Source: Runella slithyformis DSM 19594 (lineage in GTDB: Bacteria > Bacteroidota > Bacteroidia > Cytophagales > Spirosomataceae). Taken from it: a DNA stretch of 64,000 bases. Positions within the stretch are counted from its first letter, which is position 1, and every line of letters begins with the position of its first letter. The notes under the pieces were generated by a model. That model ran no database searches. It was not told the DNA's origin and saw nothing but the letters and a program-made list of their open reading frames with translations. Location: NCBI RefSeq assembly GCF_000218895.1, contig NC_015703.1, positions 1,935,001 through 1,999,000 on the forward strand, in the 5' to 3' direction. The position numbers were made by a program, and so were the translations under genes. Positions 53,308-62,431 of the stretch are shown here, one piece after another.

Positions 53308-54171
53308 ATGATCGGGTATAACCCTAAAGACTGGTGGAAGCTGATTTTTGCTTTTCACCGCAGTGATACGTTCCGTTTTTTACTCCCCGGTATTATCGGC
53401 GTATCCGTTTATACCGGCGTGGTGGCGTACATTGAAAACGACATCTTTCATGCTTCTTTTAAAAACACAACCGTTGTTCATTCATTGGTCGGTTTTGTTC
53501 TTTCCATGTTGCTCGTTTTTCGCACCAATACTGCGTATGACCGCTGGTGGGAAGGCCGTCGTCTTTGGGGCAGTTTTGTCAATAATTCGCGCAATTTAGC
53601 GTTGAAATTGAACGCATTTTTACCCAAAGACAATCCGGCCCGAGAGACGTTACGGATTCTGATCACCAATTATATTTTTGCCGCCAAAGAACATTTGCGG
53701 TCGGGAGTTCATCCCAAAAAGCTCATTCCTCTGGGGCAATACGATGCCGATTTCTACAGTAACAAAAAACATATCCCCAACAATATCATGGGGGCCATCT
53801 ATCAGGAAATCAACAATTTACATACGCAAAGAATCATTTCCGGCGACCGGCTTATCCTTCTCAATTACGAACTTCAATCCTTCAGCGACAATCTTGGCGG
53901 GTGCGAGCGCATAAAACGAACCCCCATTCCGTATGCATACAGTTTGTTTTTGAAAAAGGTCATTTTTCTGTACGTTTTTACCATGCCCATCGGCTTCGTG
54001 ATTGAGTTTAAATACTGGGCTATTCCTATCGTTGCCATTATTTTCTACGTTTTTGCCAGCATCGAAGTTATTGCCGAAGAAATTGAAGATCCTTTCGGTA
54101 CCGATGCCAATGATCTGCCCACCGATAGCATTTACGAAACCATCAAAGAAAATCTGGAAGAGATCTTATGA
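53308..54171 (+). CDS. Bestrophin-family ion channel
   Basis: The 287-residue protein matches bacterial bestrophins (UPF0187): FRFLLPGIIGVSVYTGVVAYIE, FVLSMLLVFRTNTAYDRWWEGRRLWG (near 62-86, with the conserved TAYDRWWEGR region) and GFVIEFKYWAIPIVAIIFYVFASIEVIAEEIEDPFG near 225. It has about four transmembrane segments. Relatives form pentameric sodium or anion channels; selectivity cannot be read directly. pyrB starts 87 nt later. Confidence 0.87.
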   Translation: MIGYNPKDWWKLIFAFHRSDTFRFLLPGIIGVSVYTGVVAYIENDIFHASFKNTTVVHSLVGFVLSMLLVFRTNTAYDRWWEGRRLWGSFVNNSRNLALKLNAFLPKDNPARETLRILITNYIFAAKEHLRSGVHPKKLIPLGQYDADFYSNKKHIPNNIMGAIYQEINNLHTQRIISGDRLILLNYELQSFSDNLGGCERIKRTPIPYAYSLFLKKVIFLYVFTMPIGFVIEFKYWAIPIVAIIFYVFASIEVIAEEIEDPFGTDANDLPTDSIYETIKENLEEIL

Positions 54172-54202
54172 TCCGGCTTTTCGAGGTTTTTATGACTCAA
54201 TA

Positions 54203-54233
54203 TTTCGCAAACTTGCAGGGTTTTGTACCTTTG
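54203..54233 (+). promoter_or_regulatory. Promoter of pyrB
   Basis: TTTC (54203-54206) followed after 19 nt by TACCTTTG (54226-54233) matches the Bacteroidota promoter model with one change in the -33 box. The pyrB ATG is 25 nt later, giving a short leader. Confidence 0.5.
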
Positions 54234-54258
54234 CAAAACTTTCTTAGTGCTTCTGACT

Positions 54259-55179
54259 ATGTCACAACTTTCTGTACGGCACCTTTTGGGCATCAAAAAC
54301 CTCACCGAATCAGACATTTACAGTATTTTAGATACCGCTACCCAGTTTAAAGACGTCATCAATCGCCCCATCAAAAAAGTGCCTTCACTGCGGGATGTCA
54401 CTATTGCCAACGTTTTTTTTGAAAATTCTACCCGGACCCGTCTGTCATTTGAATTAGCCGAAAAAAGACTTTCCGCCGACGTTGTCAATTTTTCCGCTTC
54501 GGGCAGTTCCGTCAAGAAAGGGGAGACGCTTTTAGATACTGTCAATAACATTTTGGCGATGAAAGTCGACATGATCGTCATGCGACACAGCAGCCCGGGA
54601 GCACCTCATTATTTAGCCCAACGAATTTCCGCCAATGTGGTCAATGCCGGCGACGGCACCCACGAGCACCCTACGCAGGCGCTGTTGGATGCCTTTTCCA
54701 TCCGGGAAAAAATAGGTGATCTCGCCGGCAAGAAAATTGCCATCATCGGTGATATTCTGCACTCACGTGTGGCACTGTCCAATATTTTCTGTCTGATAAA
54801 ATTAGGGGCGGAGGTTCGGGTTTGCGGACCTACTACGCTCATTCCCAAATATATTTCCTCTTTAGGCGTACAGGTCAGTCATAACGTCAAAGAAACCCTT
54901 CAATGGTGCGATGTGGCCAACGTACTGCGTATTCAGCTGGAGCGCTTACAGGTAAAATACTTTCCGAGTCTGCGGGAGTATTCGCTGTATTTCGGCATCA
55001 ATAAAAAGATGTTGGATGAACTCGACCATGAAATCCTGCTGATGCACCCCGGGCCCATCAATCGGGGCGTGGAGCTCACCTCCGATGCCGCCGATTCACG
55101 CCAAAGCATTATCTTGAATCAAGTCGAAAACGGAGTAGCTGTACGAATGGCGGTGCTTTATCTGTTGGCACAACAGTAG
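54259..55179 (+). CDS. pyrB: Aspartate carbamoyltransferase, catalytic chain
   Basis: ATG 54259 (MSQLSVRHLLGIKNL) gives a 306-residue enzyme for the first committed step of pyrimidine synthesis. Carbamoyl-phosphate-binding residues occur in FENSTRTRLSFELAEKRL near 50, HEHPTQALLDAF near 135 and MHPGPINRGVEL near 266. There is no regulatory chain (PyrI) in the window, so it is probably an unregulated or differently regulated trimer. Confidence 0.95.
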   Translation: MSQLSVRHLLGIKNLTESDIYSILDTATQFKDVINRPIKKVPSLRDVTIANVFFENSTRTRLSFELAEKRLSADVVNFSASGSSVKKGETLLDTVNNILAMKVDMIVMRHSSPGAPHYLAQRISANVVNAGDGTHEHPTQALLDAFSIREKIGDLAGKKIAIIGDILHSRVALSNIFCLIKLGAEVRVCGPTTLIPKYISSLGVQVSHNVKETLQWCDVANVLRIQLERLQVKYFPSLREYSLYFGINKKMLDELDHEILLMHPGPINRGVELTSDAADSRQSIILNQVENGVAVRMAVLYLLAQQ

Positions 55180-55208
55180 TTGTTGTGCTTTGGATAAAAC
55201 CTATGCAC

Positions 55209-56957
55209 ATGAAAAAGTTTGTTTTCTGCTGTCTTTGCGGTATTTTCTCAGCGACATGGAGCTTAGCTCAACCCAAAACCTACTGTAATCCTCTCAACCT
55301 GGATTATGGTTTTACGCCCATACCCAATTTTTCAGAAGCAGGCCGGCACCGCGCTACCGCCGACCCCCTGATCGTCCATTTCAAAGGAAAGTACTTTTTG
55401 TTTTCCACCAATCAATGGGGCTACTGGTGGAGTGATGATCTTTCTAAATGGAATTTTGTCAGCCGTAAGTTTTTATTACCCCATAATAAAGTCTACGATG
55501 AACTTTGCGCGCCGGCCGCGTGGGTCATGGGAGATACGCTTTACGTGATCGGCTCCACCCACACCAAAGAGTTTGCCATCTGGAAAAGCACCAATCCGAC
55601 CGTAGATGATTGGAAAATAGCCGTCCCTGCCTTTGAAGGGGCCGCCTGGGATCCGGGATTTTTATACGACGACGACAAGCGGCTCTATTTATATTACGGC
55701 TCCAGCAATACCTATCCTTTGTACGGCTGGGAAATCAATCCCAAAACACTGCAACCGATCGGCGAGCGAAAAGAGTTGGTGCGTTTGCACGATGACCAAC
55801 ACGGATGGGAACGGTTTGGCGATTATAACGACAATATATTCCTGAAACCTTTCATTGAAGGCGCCTGGGTCGACAAACACAACGGTAAATATTACTTCCA
55901 ATACGGCGCGCCGGGTACCGAATTCAACGGGTATGCCGACGGCGTTTATGTATCTGATAAGCCCTTAGGCCCTTTTACGTATCAAACCCATAATCCTTTC
56001 TGTTATAAGCCGGGCGGTTTTATCAGAGGTGCGGGCCACGGAGGCAGTTTTAAAGATAATTTTGGCAGTTGGTGGCACATTACCACGGGCGTGGTCGCCG
56101 TTAAGAATAACTTTGAACGTCGCTTGGTCTTGTTTCCTACGGGTTTTGATAAAGACGGCATCATGTATTCCAACACCACCTTCGGTGATTATCCGCATAC
56201 ATTGCCCAATGGCCCGTCAGATCACCTCAAAAGCCGTTTTACCGGTTGGATGTTGCTCAATTACAATACACCGGTGCAGGTCTCTTCTTCTTTAAGCGGT
56301 TTTACGGCCAATTATGCCGTTGATGAAGACATCAAGACCTATTGGAGCGCCAAGACCGCCAACAAAGGAGAATGGATTCAGAGCGATCTGGGAGCGATTT
56401 CTACCGTTAATGCCATTCAGATCAATTATGCCGACCAAGATGTAGATTCGATGTATTTGGGAAAATTCACCAATATTTATCACCAATACCGGCTTTGGCA
56501 CTCCTCAGACGGTAAAAAATGGCAACTGTTGGTGGATAAAAGCCAAAACAGAACCGATGTACCGCATGATTATATCGAGCTGACCAAACCGGTTGAAACG
56601 CGTTTTATCAAACTGGAAAATATCCACATGGCTACGGGAAAGTTTGCCGTCAGCGGATTGCGGGTATTTGGTAAAGGAAAAGGCAATGTCCCTAAATCCG
56701 TTAAAGGTTTTATTGTGCTACGGCAGGAAGATGATAAACGCAATGCCTGGCTGAAATGGTACCCCGAAAGCGGCGCACAGGGCTATACTATTCATTTTGG
56801 TGTTGCACCCGACAAACTGTACAGCAGCATTATGGTGTACGGCAAAAACGAATATTACTTCAAAGCAATGGATAAAAGCACTACTTATTACTTCTCCATT
56901 GAGCCTTTTAACGAAAATGGCGTAGGGAAACGCACGGAGGTGATGAAAGTGGAATGA
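55209..56957 (+). CDS. GH43-like secreted protein with F5/8C and FN3 domains
   Basis: ATG 55209 (alternative 55203) gives a 582-residue protein with a signal peptide MKKFVFCCLCGIFSATWS. The five-bladed propeller of GH43 is present: DPLIVHFKGKYFLFSTN, AWDPGFLYDDDKRLYLYYG near 140 and PGGFIRGAGHGG near 265. A discoidin-type F5/8C module (about 370-490) and a fibronectin type III-like module (about 495-580) follow. It likely acts on a plant or microbial arabino/xylo polysaccharide. No SusCD pair or other polysaccharide utilisation genes are adjacent. Confidence 0.82.
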   Translation: MKKFVFCCLCGIFSATWSLAQPKTYCNPLNLDYGFTPIPNFSEAGRHRATADPLIVHFKGKYFLFSTNQWGYWWSDDLSKWNFVSRKFLLPHNKVYDELCAPAAWVMGDTLYVIGSTHTKEFAIWKSTNPTVDDWKIAVPAFEGAAWDPGFLYDDDKRLYLYYGSSNTYPLYGWEINPKTLQPIGERKELVRLHDDQHGWERFGDYNDNIFLKPFIEGAWVDKHNGKYYFQYGAPGTEFNGYADGVYVSDKPLGPFTYQTHNPFCYKPGGFIRGAGHGGSFKDNFGSWWHITTGVVAVKNNFERRLVLFPTGFDKDGIMYSNTTFGDYPHTLPNGPSDHLKSRFTGWMLLNYNTPVQVSSSLSGFTANYAVDEDIKTYWSAKTANKGEWIQSDLGAISTVNAIQINYADQDVDSMYLGKFTNIYHQYRLWHSSDGKKWQLLVDKSQNRTDVPHDYIELTKPVETRFIKLENIHMATGKFAVSGLRVFGKGKGNVPKSVKGFIVLRQEDDKRNAWLKWYPESGAQGYTIHFGVAPDKLYSSIMVYGKNEYYFKAMDKSTTYYFSIEPFNENGVGKRTEVMKVE

Positions 56958-56971
56958 TCTGTTTTTTTAAA

Positions 56972-57004
56972 AGACTTGGAAAGTTTTTCAAACTTTCCAA
57001 GTCT
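56972..57004. repeat. Copy 3 of the CTTTCCAAG palindrome family, permuted
   Basis: AGACTTGGAAAGTTT and its exact complement flank TTC. Compared with copies 1 and 2 the arms are in the opposite order (CTTGGAAAG first). It lies between the convergent GH43-like gene and ppc and may terminate both. Confidence 0.8.
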
Positions 57005-57017
57005 GCTTTCTAATTGT

Positions 57018-59591
57018 TTACGCCGAGTTCCGCGCAGCATTGATGATTCCAAACATCGCCCGCATGACCAATTTACTGTACACATCAACTTCAGCAGCAG
57101 GCAGGTCTGACGATTGAAGCTTTTGAAGCGCGTACTGTTGAATTGTCATGAGCGGTAAAACGATCCGTTCCCGTACAATGATGGATTCTTTGGTTACGGG
57201 ATTTTGGTTCATCAATTCTTTTTCGCCCGAAAACTCCAGCATAAGATTGATGCTTCGCTCGTACTCTTCAAACATCATCGTCCAAAGCGTACTGAATTCG
57301 GGATTTTCCTTGAGGTATTTTGTAGCCGGATAATACGCTTTCATCAGCGATTGCATGGAGTTTTCCACCAACGTACGTACAAACAGCGAACGCTTGTATA
57401 ACTTCTTCAAAGCGTCCATTTTTCCATTTTTCTTCAATGTTTCGAGTGCAGAACCGAAGCCGTAAAAGCCCGGCACGTTTTGCTTCATCTGCGCCCAGGA
57501 ACCCACAAACGGAATAGCCCTCAAATCCTCAAATTTGAGTCCGCCGCCACTGCCTCGTTTATCGGGACGACTACCGATCTTGGTTTGTCCGTAAAAACGA
57601 AGCGGAGTAATTTTCTCCAAATAAGGTACAAATGTTTTGTGATTTTTCAGGCCCAGATACGCTTCGTACGCCACGTTGGCCAGTTCTTCCATCAGCGCCT
57701 TATCAGATTCGGAAAGTTGGTCTTTGGTATTCTTTGACATGAAAAGGTGATTTTCAAGACCCGCCGTAAACAGCCTTTCCAAATTATACATCGCCGTAGG
57801 GACCGTACCGTAATTGGAACTGATGGTTTGACCCTGCACGGTCAATTGAATTTCTTTGTCTTCGATGTCTTTGCCCAACGAAGCATAAAACGCGTGGTTG
57901 TTTCCACCCCCACGACCCGGAGGGCCTCCGCGACCGTCGAAAAACGTTACCTTCACATCGTATTCCCTCGAAATCCTGGTCAGCTGTTCTTTTGCCGTAA
58001 AAATAGACCAGTTGGCACGCAGGTAACCGCCATCTTTGGTTCCGTCCGAAAATCCAACCATGATGGTTTGCTGATTTCCGCGCCGTTCCAAGTGGGCCCT
58101 GTAGTATTTATTTTCAAACAGTTGTTTCATTACATCGGCAGCCCCCGCCAAATCATCTACCGTTTCAAAAAGCGGTACTATATCCACACCGATGTCCGTT
58201 GTTTTCCAAACATTCTTCATCAATGCCAGCACTTCCACGACGTTCAGCGCACTGGCACAGTTGCTGATCACATAACGATGCGCTCCCGCTTCACCATTAC
58301 GACGCTGAATCTCACGAATGGCCAACATGGAACCGTAGATATCCTGCGTAATGGGATCATGGAAATCTGCTTCCGTCAATTCTACCTGTAACGAAAGCAA
58401 AAAGTCTATTTTGCGTTTTTCGTCCCAATCCCGGTAGTCGGCATAGGTAAAAACGGGGACTTGTTTTTCTATTTTGGTCAAGACTTCCTCCCAGGCTAAC
58501 GAGTGCTTGGGACTCACCTGGCGAATGTCCAAACTGGCAAAGAAAAACCCGAAAAGTTTGATTTTCAGAATTATATCATCCAATGAATCTACAAAAAAAC
58601 TATCGTGGTACTTGACCAATACTTCACGGGCCTGTTGCAGATCATGCAATAATTCGGGCGAAGAGGCGTAATGCTCCTGATCCGGATAATAAATGGCATT
58701 GTTGATCTTGCGCTCAGCAGTGGCAATAAAATCTTCAACTCCATCAAACGTCAGACGGCGTTTCAGGTATTTGATATCCCGCCAATAGCATTTAAGCAAA
58801 ATCTGCCGTAAACGGTCAGCCACCTGCAAGGTTACATCCGACGTCACAAAGGGATTACCGTCGCGGTCACCGCCCGGCCAAAATCCCAAACGGAAAAGTT
58901 CAGTGTGTTCCCATTGATCGATGGGGATGTTAAGTCCGCGAAGCAGCTTTTTCAGGATGGCCGGAATGGCCTCGTAAAATACGTTTTCCAAAAACCAGCC
59001 TAAGGTCAGGGCTTCGTCAAAGGGCGTAGGCTTATTTTTATTGATAAACCCTGTTTTTCCCAATTGAAGCAATAAATTATTGACCGTCACGAAATCGTTG
59101 TCCTTGATTGCCTCTTCCAGATCGGTAATAATACCCAATACTTTTCCCGGATAAAATTGGGTTGGGTGGGCGGTCAGAACGATTCTGACGCAAAAGTCAT
59201 CCAGTTTTTTCAACAACTTCTCGCGCAGATCATCACTGTCTACCCGATTCAGTAATTGAGTAATGGAACCGGGACCGTTCAGGTCGTGGGTTTGATCAAA
59301 GCCGGCATCTTCTACCGAATCAAACAAAACGACCTGACGTTCAATAAATTTAATGAAGTTAAAGAGCATATCGCGTCGTTCATGCTCGGTGGCATGCTCC
59401 GTGTACTCCTCAAAAAAAGACTCAATGATTTGTTGCGGACTGTTTCCGGCTTCAAATCCCTCTTCGCTGGCCTGCACAAGCAGCGGTAAGAGTGTTCCTG
59501 TACGAAAAATGTCATGAAACGGTAGACTCAGGAACAGGCTGTTGAAGATATTGTACTTCGTTACAACAGCGTCTTGATAAACGTTTGGCAT
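57018..59591 (-). CDS. ppc: Phosphoenolpyruvate carboxylase, Bacteroidota type
   Basis: The 857-residue protein covers the whole PEPC fold and replenishes oxaloacetate from PEP and bicarbonate. The catalytic His loop reads VLTAHPTQ near 139, where the standard is TAHPTE. The glycine loop reads FFDGRGGPPGRGGG near 550, replacing the usual FHGRGGxxGRGG His by Asp. The phosphate-binding region is MVGFSDGTKDGG near 512, a variant of GYSDSxKDxG. The C-terminus ends GIINAARNSA, keeping the Asn of the allosteric site. I read it as a divergent but functional PEPC. Confidence 0.88.
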   Translation of the reverse strand: MPNVYQDAVVTKYNIFNSLFLSLPFHDIFRTGTLLPLLVQASEEGFEAGNSPQQIIESFFEEYTEHATEHERRDMLFNFIKFIERQVVLFDSVEDAGFDQTHDLNGPGSITQLLNRVDSDDLREKLLKKLDDFCVRIVLTAHPTQFYPGKVLGIITDLEEAIKDNDFVTVNNLLLQLGKTGFINKNKPTPFDEALTLGWFLENVFYEAIPAILKKLLRGLNIPIDQWEHTELFRLGFWPGGDRDGNPFVTSDVTLQVADRLRQILLKCYWRDIKYLKRRLTFDGVEDFIATAERKINNAIYYPDQEHYASSPELLHDLQQAREVLVKYHDSFFVDSLDDIILKIKLFGFFFASLDIRQVSPKHSLAWEEVLTKIEKQVPVFTYADYRDWDEKRKIDFLLSLQVELTEADFHDPITQDIYGSMLAIREIQRRNGEAGAHRYVISNCASALNVVEVLALMKNVWKTTDIGVDIVPLFETVDDLAGAADVMKQLFENKYYRAHLERRGNQQTIMVGFSDGTKDGGYLRANWSIFTAKEQLTRISREYDVKVTFFDGRGGPPGRGGGNNHAFYASLGKDIEDKEIQLTVQGQTISSNYGTVPTAMYNLERLFTAGLENHLFMSKNTKDQLSESDKALMEELANVAYEAYLGLKNHKTFVPYLEKITPLRFYGQTKIGSRPDKRGSGGGLKFEDLRAIPFVGSWAQMKQNVPGFYGFGSALETLKKNGKMDALKKLYKRSLFVRTLVENSMQSLMKAYYPATKYLKENPEFSTLWTMMFEEYERSINLMLEFSGEKELMNQNPVTKESIIVRERIVLPLMTIQQYALQKLQSSDLPAAEVDVYSKLVMRAMFGIINAARNSA

Positions 59592-59812
59592 TGTGGGTTA
59601 TTTATTAAGGTGGGTACTGAGAAGCGAAGAAAGAAAAAAAATTGTACATTTTCAAGAAAACACCTTAAAAATCGCGCATTAATTTATAATTAACCGATAT
59701 GTCCGTGACTTATTTTCAAAAATGCCTTCCAAATACAGAATCATGGAAAAACACCGGCATTTTATAGCTCCCAAAAACGCAAAAACGCCCGGTACAATTA
59801 TTAAGCCGGTGT

Positions 59813-61927
59813 ATGAAATCATTTATTTATAATAAACTGATTGCAAGACACTTAAAAACAATAGGTGTCTGTTTGGCTTTTATCCCCATTTTCATTAAAG
59901 ACCTGTATTCACAGGAATTTCGCCGCCCGGAAATAGACCCGCATTCCATGGTCCAAAATTTATTACCCATCGAATCCGACCACCTTAATTACAATGAAGT
60001 TTATGAAAACCTGATTCAACTCTATACCTCACCGCTCGATCTTAACTCCTGCACCCGAGAAGCGCTGTCTGCCACTTATCTGCTGAATGAACGACAGCTA
60101 AACAGCTTTTTTTCGTATCGAGAACAATTAGGCAAGTTTCTTTCCATTTATGAACTGCAGGCCATTCCCGATTTCGATGTACCAACGATTTACAAAATTT
60201 TACCTTTTGTTACGATTTCCAGTGAGACGAATGAGTTTTGGAAAAAATTAACCAACCCGACAGATCATTATCTTTTGATCAGAACAGAACGCCTTATTGA
60301 ACAAAAAAGGGGCTTTACCGATAAAGCGCCCGTTTCACGTAATGGTACAGTGCAGCGATTTGAAGGAAGTCCTCTTCAGTGGTATGCACGGTATCGTTAT
60401 AGTAAAAGCCGAAATTTCAGTGTGGGGTTTACCGTTGAAAAAGACGAAGGTGAAGCCTTTCGCTGGACACCTTCACAATACCGCTACGGACCTGACTTTA
60501 TTTCGTTTCACACCCAAATTCAAAACCGGGGACGTATCAAAAATTTGGTTTTGGGTGATTACCAATTACAGGTCGGGCAGGGGCTTATTTTTGCAGCAGG
60601 CTTTTCATTAGGAAAAGGAATGGAAACGGTTTATAGCCTTCGCCGACCAACGACCGGGGCCAGGCCTTATTCTTCCGTAACGGAATCAGGCTTTTTTCGA
60701 GGTATATCACTCACAACTGCCTTAGGCAAACAGCTTCAATTAACGACCTTTTATTCAGGCTTACGGCGAAGCGGCAGTATTAATATGACCGATGATCTGA
60801 CGGGCGAAAAAGTAGTGAGTACGCTTCAAACCGATGGCTTACACCGTATTCCCAATGAATTAAGTACTCGCGCCAACATAATCGAACAAAATATGGGCGC
60901 TCATATACTGTATCAGTCGAGTCGCGGTCAAGTGGGGGGCACCTTACTTTACAGTCATTTCAGCGTGCCGCTTCAACGTGCCGAAGCATTGCGCAATGAA
61001 CATGAGTTCAAAGGAAAAACCAACCTGCTTACCGGTATCCACGGCACTTATCTTTGGCGTAATTACAATTTATTCGGAGAAATGGCGCGTTCTCAAAGCG
61101 GGGGAGTGGGAGCAGTAGCCGGGCTGTTGGCCAGTATCAATAAACGTTGGGACGCTACGGTATTGTTTCGTCATTATGATAAGAACTTTCACAGCTTTTA
61201 TGCAAATGCCTTTGGGGAAAGCAGCCGAAACAATAACGAGACCGGATTATATTTGGGAGCCAAATATACGATTCATAAAAAAATCAAAGCAGGAGCGTAC
61301 ATTGATGGATACCGATTTCCCTGGTACCGCTATTTGGTGGATAAAAAGCCTACTTATGGGTATGATCTTTTAGCTCAGACTACATGGACCCCGACAAAAA
61401 AATGGGCTTTCTATGCTATCTATCGGCACGAACAGCGAGAGCGTAATATTGCTTCAAAATTGTCTAAGCAAAAATTTGTTACTTCTACGTTTCGTCATAA
61501 CCTTATTCTGAATCTTGAATATACCGCCAATCGGATATTGTCTTTCCGAACAAGGATTCAAGGAAGTACTTTTGCTTATAAAACTTATAAAACGGATAAA
61601 GGATGGATGATCTTACAGGAAATCAACGCGGATTTCGGTAAATTTTCGGCCTTTCTTCGAGTATCAGCTTTTAATACAGACAGCTATGATGCACGGCAAT
61701 ATGCGGTAGAAAGAGATGTACTGTATGCGATTTCAATGCCGGCCTATTCCGAGCGCGGATTCCGAAATTTTATCCTTCTCCGTTTTGCACTTGATTCATC
61801 CTTCGATATTTGGCTTCGTTTTGCCCGTACAGATATGCCTGACAGAGAAAAACTGAGTTCTTATGTTGATGAAATATATGCTTCTCATCGTTCAGAGCTC
61901 AAATTGCAACTTCGCTATCGCTTTTGA
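59813..61927 (+). CDS. Helix-hairpin-helix and outer-membrane beta-barrel protein
   Basis: The 704-residue protein begins with a signal/anchor (KTIGVCLAFIPIFIKDLYSQ, about 15-34) and then one or more helix-hairpin-helix units (DLNSCTREALSATYLLNERQ, YREQLGKFLSIYELQAI, about 75-125). The remaining 550 residues have the alternating aromatic pattern of an outer-membrane barrel, ending LKLQLRYRF with a terminal Phe. This architecture is common and uncharacterised in Bacteroidota, sometimes annotated ComEA-like. A role in DNA or surface-protein handling is only inferred. Confidence 0.8.
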   Translation: MKSFIYNKLIARHLKTIGVCLAFIPIFIKDLYSQEFRRPEIDPHSMVQNLLPIESDHLNYNEVYENLIQLYTSPLDLNSCTREALSATYLLNERQLNSFFSYREQLGKFLSIYELQAIPDFDVPTIYKILPFVTISSETNEFWKKLTNPTDHYLLIRTERLIEQKRGFTDKAPVSRNGTVQRFEGSPLQWYARYRYSKSRNFSVGFTVEKDEGEAFRWTPSQYRYGPDFISFHTQIQNRGRIKNLVLGDYQLQVGQGLIFAAGFSLGKGMETVYSLRRPTTGARPYSSVTESGFFRGISLTTALGKQLQLTTFYSGLRRSGSINMTDDLTGEKVVSTLQTDGLHRIPNELSTRANIIEQNMGAHILYQSSRGQVGGTLLYSHFSVPLQRAEALRNEHEFKGKTNLLTGIHGTYLWRNYNLFGEMARSQSGGVGAVAGLLASINKRWDATVLFRHYDKNFHSFYANAFGESSRNNNETGLYLGAKYTIHKKIKAGAYIDGYRFPWYRYLVDKKPTYGYDLLAQTTWTPTKKWAFYAIYRHEQRERNIASKLSKQKFVTSTFRHNLILNLEYTANRILSFRTRIQGSTFAYKTYKTDKGWMILQEINADFGKFSAFLRVSAFNTDSYDARQYAVERDVLYAISMPAYSERGFRNFILLRFALDSSFDIWLRFARTDMPDREKLSSYVDEIYASHRSELKLQLRYRF

Positions 61928-61948
61928 TGATTTCTACTTCCATATAAT

Positions 61949-62331
61949 ATGCTGGTACAACTTACCTCTGAGTGGGTATCTTCTGAAAGTTGGGTATCAA
62001 CCAGTATAGTTGCAATTCCTGCCGGAGCCTGCGAAATAACTCAGAATCAATTACTGAATGCTGCTCTGGAAGATGGTCAATTGTATGTTTACGCCAAAAT
62101 CGGTGATAATATGCGTCCTCTATCCTATACGATCCTAAAGTAAGATACGATTATACCATACCAAAATCTTCGCTGCTGCAAGTCGTAACGATTGGCTTAA
62201 AGGGGAAACTTACTCCTACTGAAAAGTAAATGTATCGCTATGTGCTGATTCCTAACTCATTAATAAAAAAACGGCCTTTTAATATGGAAAATTACGATGA
62301 AGTAAAGTGGGGCTTTTACTTAAAAGATTAA
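61949..62331 (+). pseudogene. Decayed, 5'-truncated Bacteroidota-type surface protein gene
   Basis: Three stretches in two frames line up as one family. The first is SEWVSSESWVS...LPLSYTILK-like (SEWVSSESW to MRPLSYTILK, 61949-62143, ending in a stop). A second frame, overlapping that stop, reads VRYDYTIPKSSLLQVVTIGLKGKLTP and ends at a stop before MYRYVLIPNSLIKKRPFNME, which finishes [13 protein letters not shown] at 62331. Together they match a Bacteroidota protein type recalled as W...APAIT...VYxK...PLPYT...FRYVLIP...YEAVKxYYxIxD. One frameshift and one in-frame stop break it, and the N-terminus is missing. Confidence 0.55.
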
Positions 62332-62359
62332 TTCCGACTTCTTTTTTAGAATTTTAGTA

Positions 62360-62403
62360 AAAATGCCTATACTTGCCGCTAACGTGCCAAGTATAGGCAT
62401 TTT
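62360..62403 (+). terminator. 16-bp hairpin upstream of mraY
   Basis: AAAATGCCTATACTTG pairs perfectly with 62388-62403 over 12 nt and ends in TTTT. It overlaps the artificial upstream extension of the mraY frame, which supports the start at 62432. Confidence 0.8.
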
Positions 62404-62431
62404 GGCTTTAAGCCTACAAACATATTCTAAC

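Noticed and set aside
57747-58391. Plus-strand ORF of 214 residues inside ppc
   Set aside because: Antisense to conserved PEPC motifs; no family features.
62363-62431. Longer mraY start at 62363
   Set aside because: Those 69 nt contain most of a perfect terminator hairpin; the conserved MraY start is at 62432.
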